A stretch of DNA of 36,721 nt. It comes from Alphaproteobacteria bacterium (GTDB lineage: Bacteria > Pseudomonadota > Alphaproteobacteria > CAAHEQ01 > UBA3637). A program made the position numbers and the translations under genes. The notes under the pieces were generated by a model that saw nothing but the letters and a program-made list of their open reading frames with translations, was not told the DNA's origin and did not search any database. This document shows, in pieces, positions 22,723-33,500 of the stretch (position 1 is its first letter; the number at the start of each line of letters is the position of its first letter). The stretch covers positions 1-36,721 of the forward strand of contig SUVA01000011.1 of NCBI GenBank assembly GCA_015062245.1, in the 5' to 3' direction.

Positions 22723-24282
22723 ATGAAAAATACAAAAAGATATTGTTCTTTGTTTTGCGCTTTGATGTTGATTGGTGTGGTTTCAACGCCTGCTTATTCA
22801 GCGATATCATTTTCCACATCACCTAAGGTGTATCAGAAAACAATTAAAACCGTCAAATATTTGGATTCATCCAATCCGTCATTGCGTCGGGCGTTGAATA
22901 TCCACAATATGTTAAATGAAATTTCCGGTATTTTGGATGTGATGACAACTGGGGATGATTTAACCAAACAAAGGGACATTTTTTCTGAACAAAAAGATGC
23001 TTTAAGTTCGTGTTATTCCAAAAAATTAGGTGGTGTTTTTAAAGAACCGAAATCTGCTTGGAATAAAATGGCAGATGCCTATGAACAAAAACGTTTGGCT
23101 GTTCCCGAAAAAGGACAAGATAAGGATTCTTTAGTTCCGTCTGTAAAAAGTTCAAAGGATACAAGTCGCAAAAATATGGACATCAGCCGTGAAGTAATGA
23201 TGGATGTTTATCAAAATCCGGCCAATTGGGGTGAAATCAATAAAGATGCGTCTTTTCCATTGTGGCAAGATCAGTCGGTTGTTTTTGAAAAACAATGGAA
23301 CGATTATTATGATAAAATGAATACAGCCTTTGGTGCCCCCAAAAAAGGAGGCCCGAATGTGGATGAAAAAACACGTCAGGACGTTAAAAAATACAATCAG
23401 GTATTAAAGGCTCATAAAGAATATCTTGCTTCTTTGCAATCCAATAAAAAAATGGAATATTCTGAATTACCGCCAAAGGCACCACAACCATTACCTGCAT
23501 GGAATGAAATTATGATGGTGGAAGCGGACGGTAAAACAGTCTATCCCGAAATGCCAGATGTTTGGAAGGATGCCAAAACACGCAAAGAATTAATTAAAGC
23601 AAATCCCAATGGTGAACTGGCTCAGGTTTTTGAAAACGGTGATACAAATACGCCAACAACATCAGCAATGATGGCCAATCAAAGTTCATTGGAACAAGAA
23701 TTTCAATTGCGGTTAATGATGGATTCTTTGGAAAAAGGAACTTCCTCTTTTAACAACACAACCCGTGATATGCAACAGGATTTTAAAAACAGATTGTCTG
23801 AACTTGGTATTGATACAACGGATCTTAAATTGGAAACACGTGGCGATTACTTTAAGGTCAGAAAGGTTTTAAAAGAAGAAAAAAATAAAGCGATTTCTGA
23901 GGCCGAAAAATACATTGCCCGATTGGAAAAACAAGATGCCGAACATCCTGAATTGGTTGAAAAAAGGCGTAAAAAAGAGCAGGCCAAACGTTCTCGTATG
24001 TCTGAAAAAGCCCAAGAACAATTGGGAAAATCAGATGAAGGGATTGTTCAAATCAGCCAAATGTCACCTGCGATACAACAAAAACTTGTGGTTGATGCTT
24101 TGAAAAAAGATTCGGATGCTTTGGTTTATTTAACCGAAACAAATGCCATGGATGTGGATCAATTAATGCGTGAAAGAAAATCAACGAATAAGATTATTGT
24201 TGAATCACAAAAACAAATGCAAGATGTTTATAAACGCCAAGTGGATATGCTTCCGAATTTTAAGGATCAATGTCCTTTTTAA
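22723..24282 (+). CDS. Exported, highly charged helical protein of the T4SS cluster
   Basis: 519 residues with a signal peptide ending PAYS near residue 26. The rest is lysine/glutamate rich and mostly helical, with a proline-rich turn near 250 (ELPPKAPQPLPAWNEI) and a coiled-coil-like stretch at about 380-430. Only two cysteines occur in the mature protein apart from the signal region, one close to each end (near residues 97 and 518). No family recognised. The ATG follows directly on the preceding stop, and the ribosome binding site GGGGAGG is inside the preceding gene, so translation is coupled. A structural or scaffold role in the periplasm is only a guess. Confidence 0.7.
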   Translation: MKNTKRYCSLFCALMLIGVVSTPAYSAISFSTSPKVYQKTIKTVKYLDSSNPSLRRALNIHNMLNEISGILDVMTTGDDLTKQRDIFSEQKDALSSCYSKKLGGVFKEPKSAWNKMADAYEQKRLAVPEKGQDKDSLVPSVKSSKDTSRKNMDISREVMMDVYQNPANWGEINKDASFPLWQDQSVVFEKQWNDYYDKMNTAFGAPKKGGPNVDEKTRQDVKKYNQVLKAHKEYLASLQSNKKMEYSELPPKAPQPLPAWNEIMMVEADGKTVYPEMPDVWKDAKTRKELIKANPNGELAQVFENGDTNTPTTSAMMANQSSLEQEFQLRLMMDSLEKGTSSFNNTTRDMQQDFKNRLSELGIDTTDLKLETRGDYFKVRKVLKEEKNKAISEAEKYIARLEKQDAEHPELVEKRRKKEQAKRSRMSEKAQEQLGKSDEGIVQISQMSPAIQQKLVVDALKKDSDALVYLTETNAMDVDQLMRERKSTNKIIVESQKQMQDVYKRQVDMLPNFKDQCPF

Positions 24283-24294
24283 TAGGGGAAAAAA

Positions 24295-24954
24295 GTGAAT
24301 AGAAACAGACCAGAACGCTATGCTTTAATTGTCGCAATAGGGGCTATCTTTTCTGTTTCTTTGACCCTTTTGTTTGCATTGACCTTGTTTTATCAAGCCC
24401 ATCGGGATAATAATGGTCGGGGGATATATGTATTGCCTCAGTTTTTATCTTCCCGTTTAATGGATTCAAAACAGTTGATAACAACCTCTCCTTTTGATAA
24501 AGGTTTTGTTTTTTACGATCAGGATTATGATCGACTTATGATTGAGGAAATGTTGATTCGTTATTACTTGGAAATGCGGTATACTTTTTTCCCGAACAGC
24601 GCTGAAATGATGCGTCGGTGGGGATGGAATTCGCCCATGGCTTATTTATCAAGATCGGATATTCATAGGGAGGTTGTTGGCAAAGATTTGGAACAAAAAA
24701 TTCGTGATATGGGTGAAAATATCCGAACCGTGAATATCACAAAAATTGAAAAGGATCTTAAAAACGATTACGCACGTTATATACAAATGGAGATTTATAT
24801 TTTAAGACCAGACGGTTTTTTGGAAAAAGTTCAAAAATACGATGTACGTGTGGTTTTTGATTATAATAACAGATATAAAGTTTTTACGCCGAATTTCAAT
24901 AATCCATATGGTTTGTATTTTACCTATATAAAATCAACTTTGGTGGAGGAATAA
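24295..24954 (+). CDS. VirB8-like inner-membrane protein, first of two
   Basis: 219 residues, GTG start after AGGGGA. The layout is VirB8/DotI-like: a short cytoplasmic N-terminus, one transmembrane helix at about 10-32, then a periplasmic domain with LMIEEMLIRYYLEMRYTFF, MMRRWGWNSPMAYLSR, a KYDVRVVFDYNN strand and a terminal NNPYGLYFTYIKSTL. The same order of elements appears in the second VirB8-like protein 265 bp downstream (ILESLIRQYVLARYTI, EERWGPKG, VRFDP, NPLGFRVLNY). The two are paralogues in architecture but have little sequence in common. VirB8 proteins assemble in the inner-membrane complex of type IV secretion systems. Confidence 0.7.
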   Translation: MNRNRPERYALIVAIGAIFSVSLTLLFALTLFYQAHRDNNGRGIYVLPQFLSSRLMDSKQLITTSPFDKGFVFYDQDYDRLMIEEMLIRYYLEMRYTFFPNSAEMMRRWGWNSPMAYLSRSDIHREVVGKDLEQKIRDMGENIRTVNITKIEKDLKNDYARYIQMEIYILRPDGFLEKVQKYDVRVVFDYNNRYKVFTPNFNNPYGLYFTYIKSTLVEE

Positions 24955-24973
24955 TTTTTTTTTAAAAAAAAAG

Positions 24974-25003
24974 TTGGCTATTTTTATTTTTCTGTGCTAC
25001 ACT
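24974..25003 (+). promoter_or_regulatory. Internal promoter of the T4SS cluster
   Basis: TTGGCT (24974-24979) and an extended -10, TGCTACACT, with hexamer at 24998-25003; spacer 18 bp. It sits in a 71-bp gap, the longest in the cluster, just before the lipoprotein gene. Confidence 0.55.
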
Positions 25004-25025
25004 TGTTTTCAACAAGGAGGCATAA

Positions 25026-25202
25026 ATGAAAAAAATACTTTGTTTTTTATTTGTTTTATCTGTGTTTGGAATTGTTGCTTGCGGTTCTATATATGAACCC
25101 GAGCCGGTGGGAATCGGTCGGGATTATTCGGAATTGAAAAAATCGCCCTGCGCTTGTTTAGAATTGAAAAAAGCGCCTGTTTTACCTGAATGGTTGGTGT
25201 AA
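25026..25202 (+). CDS. Small lipoprotein, VirB7-like by position
   Basis: 58 residues with an AAGGAGG site before the ATG. A short lysine N-terminus and a hydrophobic stretch lead to a lipobox (GIVACG), so Cys19 should be lipidated. The mature peptide is only 40 residues and ends PVLPEWLV. It sits between two VirB8-like genes and ahead of the VirB9-like gene. Small lipoproteins of this size in this position are VirB7-type subunits of the outer-membrane core complex, where they bind VirB9. The sequence is too short to prove homology. The mature part contains two further cysteines (CAC). Confidence 0.75.
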   Translation: MKKILCFLFVLSVFGIVACGSIYEPEPVGIGRDYSELKKSPCACLELKKAPVLPEWLV

Positions 25203-25218
25203 AAAATAGGGAAAAACA

Positions 25219-25896
25219 ATGGTGCAGGAAAATCAAAAAGCACTTTCTTCGCAAGAACAATTGAAAAATGAACGCTATTTGTGGATTGCGCGTGCATTTT
25301 CGGTAATGGCTGTTTTGTCCATTTTGGCAAATATATTTTTGTTGGTTGCTATTGGTTCTTTGGTGCCATTGGTTCGTGTGCGGCCTTATTTTATGACGGT
25401 TTTGGATAAGAATCAACAGGTGGTTGAAATTACCCCTCCAAGGGCGGATCAGTTGAATAATCAAGAAATTTTAGAATCTTTAATTCGTCAATATGTTTTG
25501 GCGCGTTATACAATTACGTCGGATGTTTCAGAGGTGGAGGAACGTTGGGGACCAAAAGGAATTGTCAGCTTGATGAGTTCTCAGGGTGTCTATGATGCTT
25601 TTATGACAAGGCATTATGATAAGTTGATGCCGAATATAAAAACAGAAGGTTTGATAGCCAATGTAAAAATTGAAAGCGTAACACCCCAAAATGAAAATTC
25701 GTCATGGTGGAATGTGAATTTTAAATGGTTAAGACAAGATCAAACATCGGTTGAACCGGAAGTTTTTGATATGTCTGATCAATTGGAGGTTCGTTTTGAC
25801 CCTTTGTATAATCAGGCTAACATTTCAACATGGCAGGACAGATTAAAAAATCCTTTGGGATTTCGGGTGTTAAATTATGGTACACGAAAAAAATGA
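25219..25896 (+). CDS. virB8: VirB8/DotI-like inner-membrane protein, second of two
   Basis: 225 residues. One transmembrane helix lies at about 25-50, preceded by a short charged N-terminus. The periplasmic VirB8/TrbF-like domain has VRPYFMTVLDKNQQVVEITP, ESLIRQYVLARYTI, EERWGPKGIVSLMSS, then NVNFKWLRQDQ and the family-typical C-terminal NPLGFRVLNYG. VirB8 links the inner-membrane platform to the rest of the type IV channel. It stands upstream of virB9- and virB10-like genes, the usual order in both VirB and Dot/Icm (DotI-DotH-DotG) clusters. This copy is closer to the canonical pattern than the one at 24295. Confidence 0.85.
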   Translation: MVQENQKALSSQEQLKNERYLWIARAFSVMAVLSILANIFLLVAIGSLVPLVRVRPYFMTVLDKNQQVVEITPPRADQLNNQEILESLIRQYVLARYTITSDVSEVEERWGPKGIVSLMSSQGVYDAFMTRHYDKLMPNIKTEGLIANVKIESVTPQNENSSWWNVNFKWLRQDQTSVEPEVFDMSDQLEVRFDPLYNQANISTWQDRLKNPLGFRVLNYGTRKK

Positions 25897-25956
25897 TGGA
25901 CTTTTGTTTTATTTTGAGTTAGTTTATTAAAAAATGGAGTTTTATTTGGAGGGAAA

Positions 25957-27555
25957 ATGCAACGTATTATAAAAAAGATTATTTTGGGTGCCCTGGTTTT
26001 AGGGTGGTTTTTTCCTGTTTATGCTCAACAAATTCAAACGCCGGCGGATGCGAATGCAGCGATGGCAATGGATGCAATGGCGCAATCGGCGGGCGATTTT
26101 GATCAAGTTGATTTAAGCTATATTCATACTTTGGGTATGCAACAAAAGGCGTGGAATAACCCGATGGAACATTTGGGGGAAGGTCAAACAAAACCCGGTT
26201 ATTCCCGTTATAATTGGATGCCGGATACGGTTTTGCCTTTGCGTTTGCGTGAAGGAATGATGACTTTGATAAATTTACCCACTTGGGAATTGATTGAAAA
26301 AGTGCATATCGGTTCGCCTGAATCTTTTGGTGGTGAAATTGTGGCACCAAATTCTTTGTTGTTGTATGCTGATCCGAACTATATCGGGGTGGACAGCAAT
26401 ATGATTATTTTTGGTCGTTCCGGTAATCGCTATGTTTTTTACTTGCGCAGTGAAACATTTAATACCGATAAAATTACCCAATCCGTTGTGGATGTTTTGG
26501 TGGGGCCACGATGGACACCGGTTTCGGCCGGCGGTCAAATGGGTGATAATAACGGGGCCAGCTCTATGGCGGCATCACCTTTGTCGGGTGGTGTTGGCAA
26601 GGCAAATGCGACATCAAATACAACTGGCGCCTTTAATGTTGCCGGTGAGCCTCAGGATTGGTTAAAAACGGTGCCGATGGATCCTGAAAGCATTCGTTTT
26701 GATTTGGATATGTTCTTGCCCAATCCCGAGGATGTGGATATTGCGCCCGATAACATTTGGCGTGATAATATTTTTACCTATATTGATTTGGGACCAAAGG
26801 CTTTAACGATGACACAACGTCCGGTTGTTTCTTTGTTGCAACAGGATGTGGAAGTGCCTGTCGGATACCGCACACGTGGTCCGAACAGCCGATTGATTGT
26901 TGTGGAAGCAATCGGTGATTTGGTTTTACGCAACGGTCGTAAATTGATTTGTATTAAATTGCGCCGTGATCCGGCCCGTGGATTGGAATATACCGATTAC
27001 AGCGGTTCCAATGCTATGTTGCCTGTATCGGGAACGGTTTCACATCAGGCTGTTCCGAATCAAGCGTTGGTATTAAATGAAGGGGCGGTTTTATCACAAA
27101 CACCTCCGGTTGTTATGACGGATGTTTCGCATGCCTCTTATGCTGTTCAACCTTACTGTAATGATGCAACAGGCGCTAATCGTTGTGTGGGATCCGGATT
27201 TTCAAATATAAAATCCATTCCCGATGATATTATGCAGGCCAATCGTGATGTTTTGGATTCTGTTGGGAAAAATGCCATCGTTCCGATTGTTGGGACCGAA
27301 AATATAGCGGTTGAATTTGGAACCAGTACTCAGATTTCTGAATTGGAAAGTCTTTGGAATACGATTTATAACGAAAATAAAGATTTATTATCCGGATATG
27401 AACCGTATTATTCGGTGGATGCAACTGCTGATGGGGATGTTGTTGAATTGTTCCGTTTGCGTGCCGGTATGTTAAAGGATGTTTCCGTGGCCGATGCTTT
27501 GTGTCGCAAATTGGGACGCAAAGGTTATTCCTGTTCGGTGGTTCGGATTCAATAA
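25957..27555 (+). CDS. virB9: VirB9/DotH-like outer-membrane core protein
   Basis: 532 residues with a signal peptide ending VYA. The N-terminal VirB9/TrbG-like domain is visible at about residues 88-180: LPLRLREGMMTLINLPTWELIEKVHIG, SLLLYADPNYIGVDSNMIIFGRSGNRYVFYLRSE. A long middle region with Gly/Ser/Ala-rich stretches follows. The C-terminus (VELFRLRAGMLKDVSVADALCRKLGRKGYSCSVVRI) may be a second small domain. VirB9 proteins are around 300 residues, so this one is longer and approaches DotH-type size. It should join the VirB7-like lipoprotein and the VirB10-like protein in the outer-membrane core complex. The upstream gap of 60 bp has no clear terminator. Confidence 0.8.
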   Translation: MQRIIKKIILGALVLGWFFPVYAQQIQTPADANAAMAMDAMAQSAGDFDQVDLSYIHTLGMQQKAWNNPMEHLGEGQTKPGYSRYNWMPDTVLPLRLREGMMTLINLPTWELIEKVHIGSPESFGGEIVAPNSLLLYADPNYIGVDSNMIIFGRSGNRYVFYLRSETFNTDKITQSVVDVLVGPRWTPVSAGGQMGDNNGASSMAASPLSGGVGKANATSNTTGAFNVAGEPQDWLKTVPMDPESIRFDLDMFLPNPEDVDIAPDNIWRDNIFTYIDLGPKALTMTQRPVVSLLQQDVEVPVGYRTRGPNSRLIVVEAIGDLVLRNGRKLICIKLRRDPARGLEYTDYSGSNAMLPVSGTVSHQAVPNQALVLNEGAVLSQTPPVVMTDVSHASYAVQPYCNDATGANRCVGSGFSNIKSIPDDIMQANRDVLDSVGKNAIVPIVGTENIAVEFGTSTQISELESLWNTIYNENKDLLSGYEPYYSVDATADGDVVELFRLRAGMLKDVSVADALCRKLGRKGYSCSVVRIQ

Positions 27556-27568
27556 AGGGGTTTGATTG

Positions 27569-30500
27569 ATGAAAAATAAAACACAAAGTCTTTCTGAACA
27601 ACATCAACGGCGGGGCGATCTGATTTTATTGATTGTCGGCATTGTTTTGCTGGGCTTGTTTTTTATGACAATGTGTTCTATGTCAAAAGAACAAAAACAA
27701 CCGGAACCGCCTCGTCCGACAGATGGTGGAGATACTGAGATTTATATACCGGGAATAGGTGAACCACAAAAGCCGGATGTACCCGATTGGGAACCGGGGA
27801 ATGGCGAATTATCGATAACACCAGAATCCGTTACAATAAATTCCGTTGTTGGTAAAACATCCCAAGCTGAGATTATTTTAAAGGCTGAAAAAGCCCCAAT
27901 TTTATTGGATAAAAAATCTTTGACTTCTGGTGAAAAATCTCCTTTTGAATTGTCAGGATCTTGTATGGAAGTCGGCAAAGATAAATTGGCCAATGGTGAA
28001 GATTGTACAATTGTCGTTTCATGGCAAGCTTCAACAGTTGCTCAATTGTCCGATACGTTATTTTTGAAATGGCGTGAGGATAATCCTCGGGTGACATTGT
28101 GGCAAGAAACAAAAGTTCCCATCAATGTCAATATTACCGATTCAAATCCGTGTGTTGTTTGTCAATGTGATAAATGTGAAGATAAAAAACCGGACGAACC
28201 TAGGGAAGTAATGACGCCCGGGGGTAAAAAAACGGAAGAACCCGAAAATCCCCCTGAAGGTCCATGGGGAACGGATGGTGATAAGAACCCGATTATTTTG
28301 GAACCAAAATACATTCCATTGAATTTAAAAAATGAATTGATGGGAGCTGTGGCCAAAAATCATGATGTTATGGATTTTAAAGGTGAAGTAATTGGTCGTT
28401 TGTTGGGGGATAAGACGATTGTTTCACCCAAAATGGAAGTTTTGGGAAAAGCAATTCCTTTTGTTCCAGCCATGAAAGAAGACGGCGAAATTATTGGTAA
28501 TATGATGCTTGACGAAGAAACAAAATCCGTTCGTATTGTGGATGCCACAGGTAAGGTTATGGGGTATCCCAGAATTGATTCTCAGGTCGTTGATTTGGAC
28601 GGAAAGCCTTTGGCATTTTTGGCCCCATGGGGAATTGTGATTGATTTTAACGGTTCTGTTTTGGGTGGTGTTTATCCGACAAAGGATTCTTCGGGTAAAA
28701 AATATATATTGGGGGTTATTGATGAGGGCAAAAAAATTATCGGTTATATGCGCCCGATGGGATTGGCCCTTAATAAAAAAGGTGAAGTTATCGGTGGTGT
28801 TGTCCCCGATGGTGTTGCTGTTGGGGCCGGGTGTCAATCTTTTGGAACTGTTTCAATGAACGGTCAGGTTTTTGATTCATATAAACAACATATCGGTCGT
28901 GTTTTGTTGGATAAAGCCGTTGTGGATAATCAAGGCAATGAACTTGGTTCCGTGGTGCGTCAAGGTGTTGTTATTGATTCCAAGGGCAAAGTTGTCGGTT
29001 TTGTCAATTCCGAAGGAAAGGCTATAAATTCAAAAGGTGCGATGATTGGATGTGTGCATCCGGATGGCAGTGTTTTTGCAAAAGAAAAATTTGTTGGTGC
29101 CGTGATGCCGACAGGCCGTGTGATTTCCAATGAACAACTTTGTGGTCAAGTGGGTTCTGTTTATCCGAATGCTCAGGTTGTTTCTATGGATTTGAAAAAC
29201 TTGGGTCGTGTTTTGCCCGATGGAACGGCCGTGGGTGAAAAAAATAAAACTTTGGGTATGGTGGCGCCTTGGGGAACGGCCATAGCCCCAGATTGTCAGT
29301 TGTTGGGCTTGATTTCATTAAACGGGACGGTTGTTTCTGTTCAAGGAAGTGTTATTGGTTGTATCACCCGTGATAAAAATGTTCAGGATATGAAAGGCAA
29401 TATTATCGGTATGGTAACCCCGACCGGCATTCAAATGAATGATAAAAATCAAGTTGTTGGTCGTATTGGAATGGATGGTAAAATTATCAGCGATAAAGGC
29501 CAAATTATCGGTTGTGTAAATTCCAGCAAAGCTCCACCGCCGATTATGCCCAATTCAACCCGTGGTGTTGTGGTCAATGAAAATGGTTATCCGACCGGAT
29601 GGTCATTTGTGGCGGGCAAAACATATGACAGTTCCGGTACATGGAAAGGTGATGTTGCCTTTAATGGCTGGGTGATCGGTGATAAACGTCAATTGACGGG
29701 TGCTGTGCCGTTTTCGGGGGCTGTTTTTTCGGATAAAGGTGAAATTGTGGCCCGTTATGATCAAATGAGTGGTTCTGTTTTGGATTCAACAGGGGCCTCT
29801 GTTGGTCGTGTGTTGCCCAGTATGTTTGTGATAAACAATGCGGGTACGGAAATTTTGGGCGTGCTGATTCCTGAAAAAACAACTTTTGTGGATATGAAAG
29901 GTCAGGTTTTGGGTGTTTTACAGGCGGATGGTACGTTGTTGAATCGGGGCAAACCTGTATCCGGTAAGATTTTGGCCAATGGCTCATTATTGGATAATGA
30001 TAACAAATTAAAAGGCGCCCGTTTGCGTGTCGGTCCTGTTTTAAATGGAATGGGTAAATATATCGGCTCCATCACTCAAAACGGCGATTTTATCAATGAA
30101 TCCGGTGTTCAATCAGGGCGTGCTTTGGCCAACGGATTGGTTGTCAATAATCAAAAACAGGTTTTAGGTATGGTTTTTCCATCGCTTTCAACGGCTGTTT
30201 CCGTGGATGGTTGGCTGGGTGCTTTAACGCCACAGATGATTCAAGACGGTGAAAATAAATCTTATCAGGGGCAAATCAGTGATATTAAAGGCAATTTAAT
30301 TGGCCAGATTTCTGCCTTTGGAAATGTTTTGGGGCTGGATGAATCTTTGAAAGGCTCTTTGGTGCCGATAGCCCCGTATATTACAACAACAGGTTCTTTG
30401 ATGGGTTGGGGTAATTTTTCGGGTGATGTCAATAATCCCGAAGGTCGTGCAACGGCATCTGTTTTACCGTCTGGCTTGGCCTTAAATTCGGCCCAACAAA

Positions 30501-33500
30501 TTCAAGGTATGGTTGTCATACCTACGGCTGTTGTCGGCACTCAGGGGGAATATTTGGGCCATACAACATCCAAAGGACAATTATTATCTGATAAAGGTGA
30601 GGTTTTGGCAATCACAGGATTATCCCGTTTAATCTATGATACTCAGGGTGTTTTGTTGGGGCAATTATTACCACCGGGGATTGCTTTGGATTTTGACGGT
30701 AAGTTGATGGGATGGACCCGCTATGATGGCCAAATAGAAGACGGCACAAAGGTAATCGGTCAGGTGGGCTTGGACGGTCATGTTTTTGATTCAAATGGTC
30801 AAATGATAGGTACTTATTTCCCCTTGGGAACCGAGGCTTTTTCAGCTCAAAATAAATCTTTGGGATTGGTCAATGAAAAAGGCCAAATTCAAAATACACA
30901 AGGAAGTTCAATGGCCAATATCTTGACCACTTCTTATGTCTTTGATAAAGCCGTGTTAAAGGGGCGTTTGATTTCAAAATCACCGATGACTGCTTCTTTA
31001 AATAACGCCAAAACTTTTGGGATTTTATCACCAAAGGGGAATAATTATGCCCTTTCATCACGAAATGAAAGCGGATTTGCTTCTTCCAACGGTTATACGG
31101 TTGGTTCAGCCGGCTTAGTTGATGGTGGCATTTTGCCCACTGGTTCGGCATTCAGTTCAACTTTGGGCTTGTTGGGTCAGGTTTATCCGGACGGTTCTGT
31201 TATCAGCGGGGGTAAAAAAATAGCCTCATCAACCGGAACGGGGTTTGTATTTTCTTTGGCTGGTGAATTATTGGGTGGTATTTTTTCACCCGATGTGATT
31301 ATTGATAAAAAAGGTAAATTTGTCGCCTCCACCGGTGCCACGGCGGCCATCACATTGAATGGTAAGCAAATCGGTAATAAAATGGCCTTTGATTCGGCTT
31401 TGTCGCCCACAAATAATTGGCTGGGGAATTTAATGCCCAAAGGTGTTGTGGTTGACAGTAATCCGAATGTCATTGGTGTGGTGGATTCTGATGGTTCTGT
31501 TCTGAACAGTGAAGGCAATTTTATCGGACGTGTATCGGCTGATGGGTCTGTGGTGGGGGTGCCACAAAAAAGCGTTTATAATACGATGCCTTATATTGGT
31601 CATACGGTGTTTCAAGGATTGGCTTTGGGCTTGAAAAAGGATGTCTTGGGTCGTACTTCGGAAATGGGTGAAATTTTGGATCGTGATAATCGTAAAGTTG
31701 CAACAATTACGGATGATGGTATGATTTTAAAAGACGGTAATACACCGGCCGGTTATGTGATTCCCTTTGTGACGGCTATTGCCAAAGGCGGTTCTTTTAT
31801 GGGAACGGTTTCATCGGAAGGTACGGTTGTTGATTTGGATGGTAATTCCATGGGAACAATTGCTACCAACCGAACCGTTAAAGGGTCCGGTGATTTGGAA
31901 ATTATTGGTCGTTTGATACCCGATGAATTGATTGTCAATAATTGTAAAATTGTTGGTCAAACCGCCTATGACGGGCGTGTTATCAATGGCCAAGGGGCTG
32001 TTGTGGGACGAATTCGTTTGGATAAAAAAGCCATTGATGCCCAAGGTAATGAAATCGGTTATGTTTCGCCCATAGGTCCGGTGATGTCCGAAGAAGGTTA
32101 TGTGGGGCGTTCTTTACCCGATGGTACGGCGGTGGATATCAACGGTGTTGAATTTGCCTGTATCAAAGAAGATGGAACGTTGATTGATAAGGTTACCGGC
32201 GAAAAGATTGAAGGGATAAAAGTTGTGCCACCTTCAATTATTTTGGATGATAAAGGAAACCCTGTTGGGCGTACAACATCCTTGGGACAGGGAAAAGGTA
32301 AAAACGGTGAAGATTTTGGTTTTGTAAAACCAGATGGTACATTTGAAGGACATCCCGAATTGCGTGCGGTTGATGCGACAGATATGGAATTGATTTTTAA
32401 TGAAAAAGGTCAGGTTGAAATTTTATTAAAAGCCCAAGGGGAAGGTGGTGCAATAGCCTTTAACCCAAAAACAGGAGAAAAATTATTTGAAGTATCGGAA
32501 CAAGATGGCGGAATAAAATATAACCAATGGACTTTGCCACCGGGAATTGAAAAAAAAGGTTTTGGTATTTGTGAAGCCATTGGTTATTTTACCGATTGCG
32601 TTTGGTATGATGGGGATACGCATCAAAAAATCGCTTCATTGATGCCAAATGGCCAATTATTGGATGAAAATGGTAAATTATGGGGTACTATGACACCGAC
32701 GGGTGAAGTTTTTGCCACCAACGGTACCGAGATTTGTAAAATGACCTCATATAATGTTGATTTACAACAATGCGGTATTAGTCCCGATGGAACGTCTTCC
32801 GATCCGACCATTTCAATCGGTGGTCGTCCGTTTAAAGTAATAGACGGTATTTTAATGGATGAAAATAATCAAATTATGGGGACTATGGAAAACGGTATTT
32901 TGTATGATTTAAATAAAAAACAAATTGATCCAACTGCGCCATCAGGTCGCACCCGTCCCAAAGAACCGGAACCCATTAAAGTTTCCCAAGATCAATTAGA
33001 GGAAATCCAACAAAAAATGGCGCAAAAACGTCAAAGTATGCGTCAGGGATTAGGGGGCAAACCTTTGGTGATGTCGGCCGAAATGCAGGCAAAATTCAAA
33101 CCCAAAAAAGATAAAGATTGGTCGTCTTTGGGGGTGGATAAAAGCATTTCCACTTGGCCTGTGGATATGAGCCGTGTGATTTTGCAAGGGCGTGTTATTC
33201 CGGCTGTTTTGGCCCGTTCCATTGATTCACGTCATAATAATTCCAGTGCTTTGGCAATTGTTGAAACGAATGTTTATGCCGAAGAAGGACGTAATATATT
33301 GATTCCGGCCGGTTCGCAATTGATTGGTGATTATTCCGATGGCAATTCCGGTTCAAACGGTGTGGCAAAAGTGAATATTTCCTGGAATCGTTTGATTCGT
33401 CCGGATGGTGTCGCTTTTGATTTAAGGGGCTCGCCTTCGGGGGATGCCATGGGACGTGGCGGTGTTGCGGCCTATTTGGACAGGCAATTATTCCAAAAAT

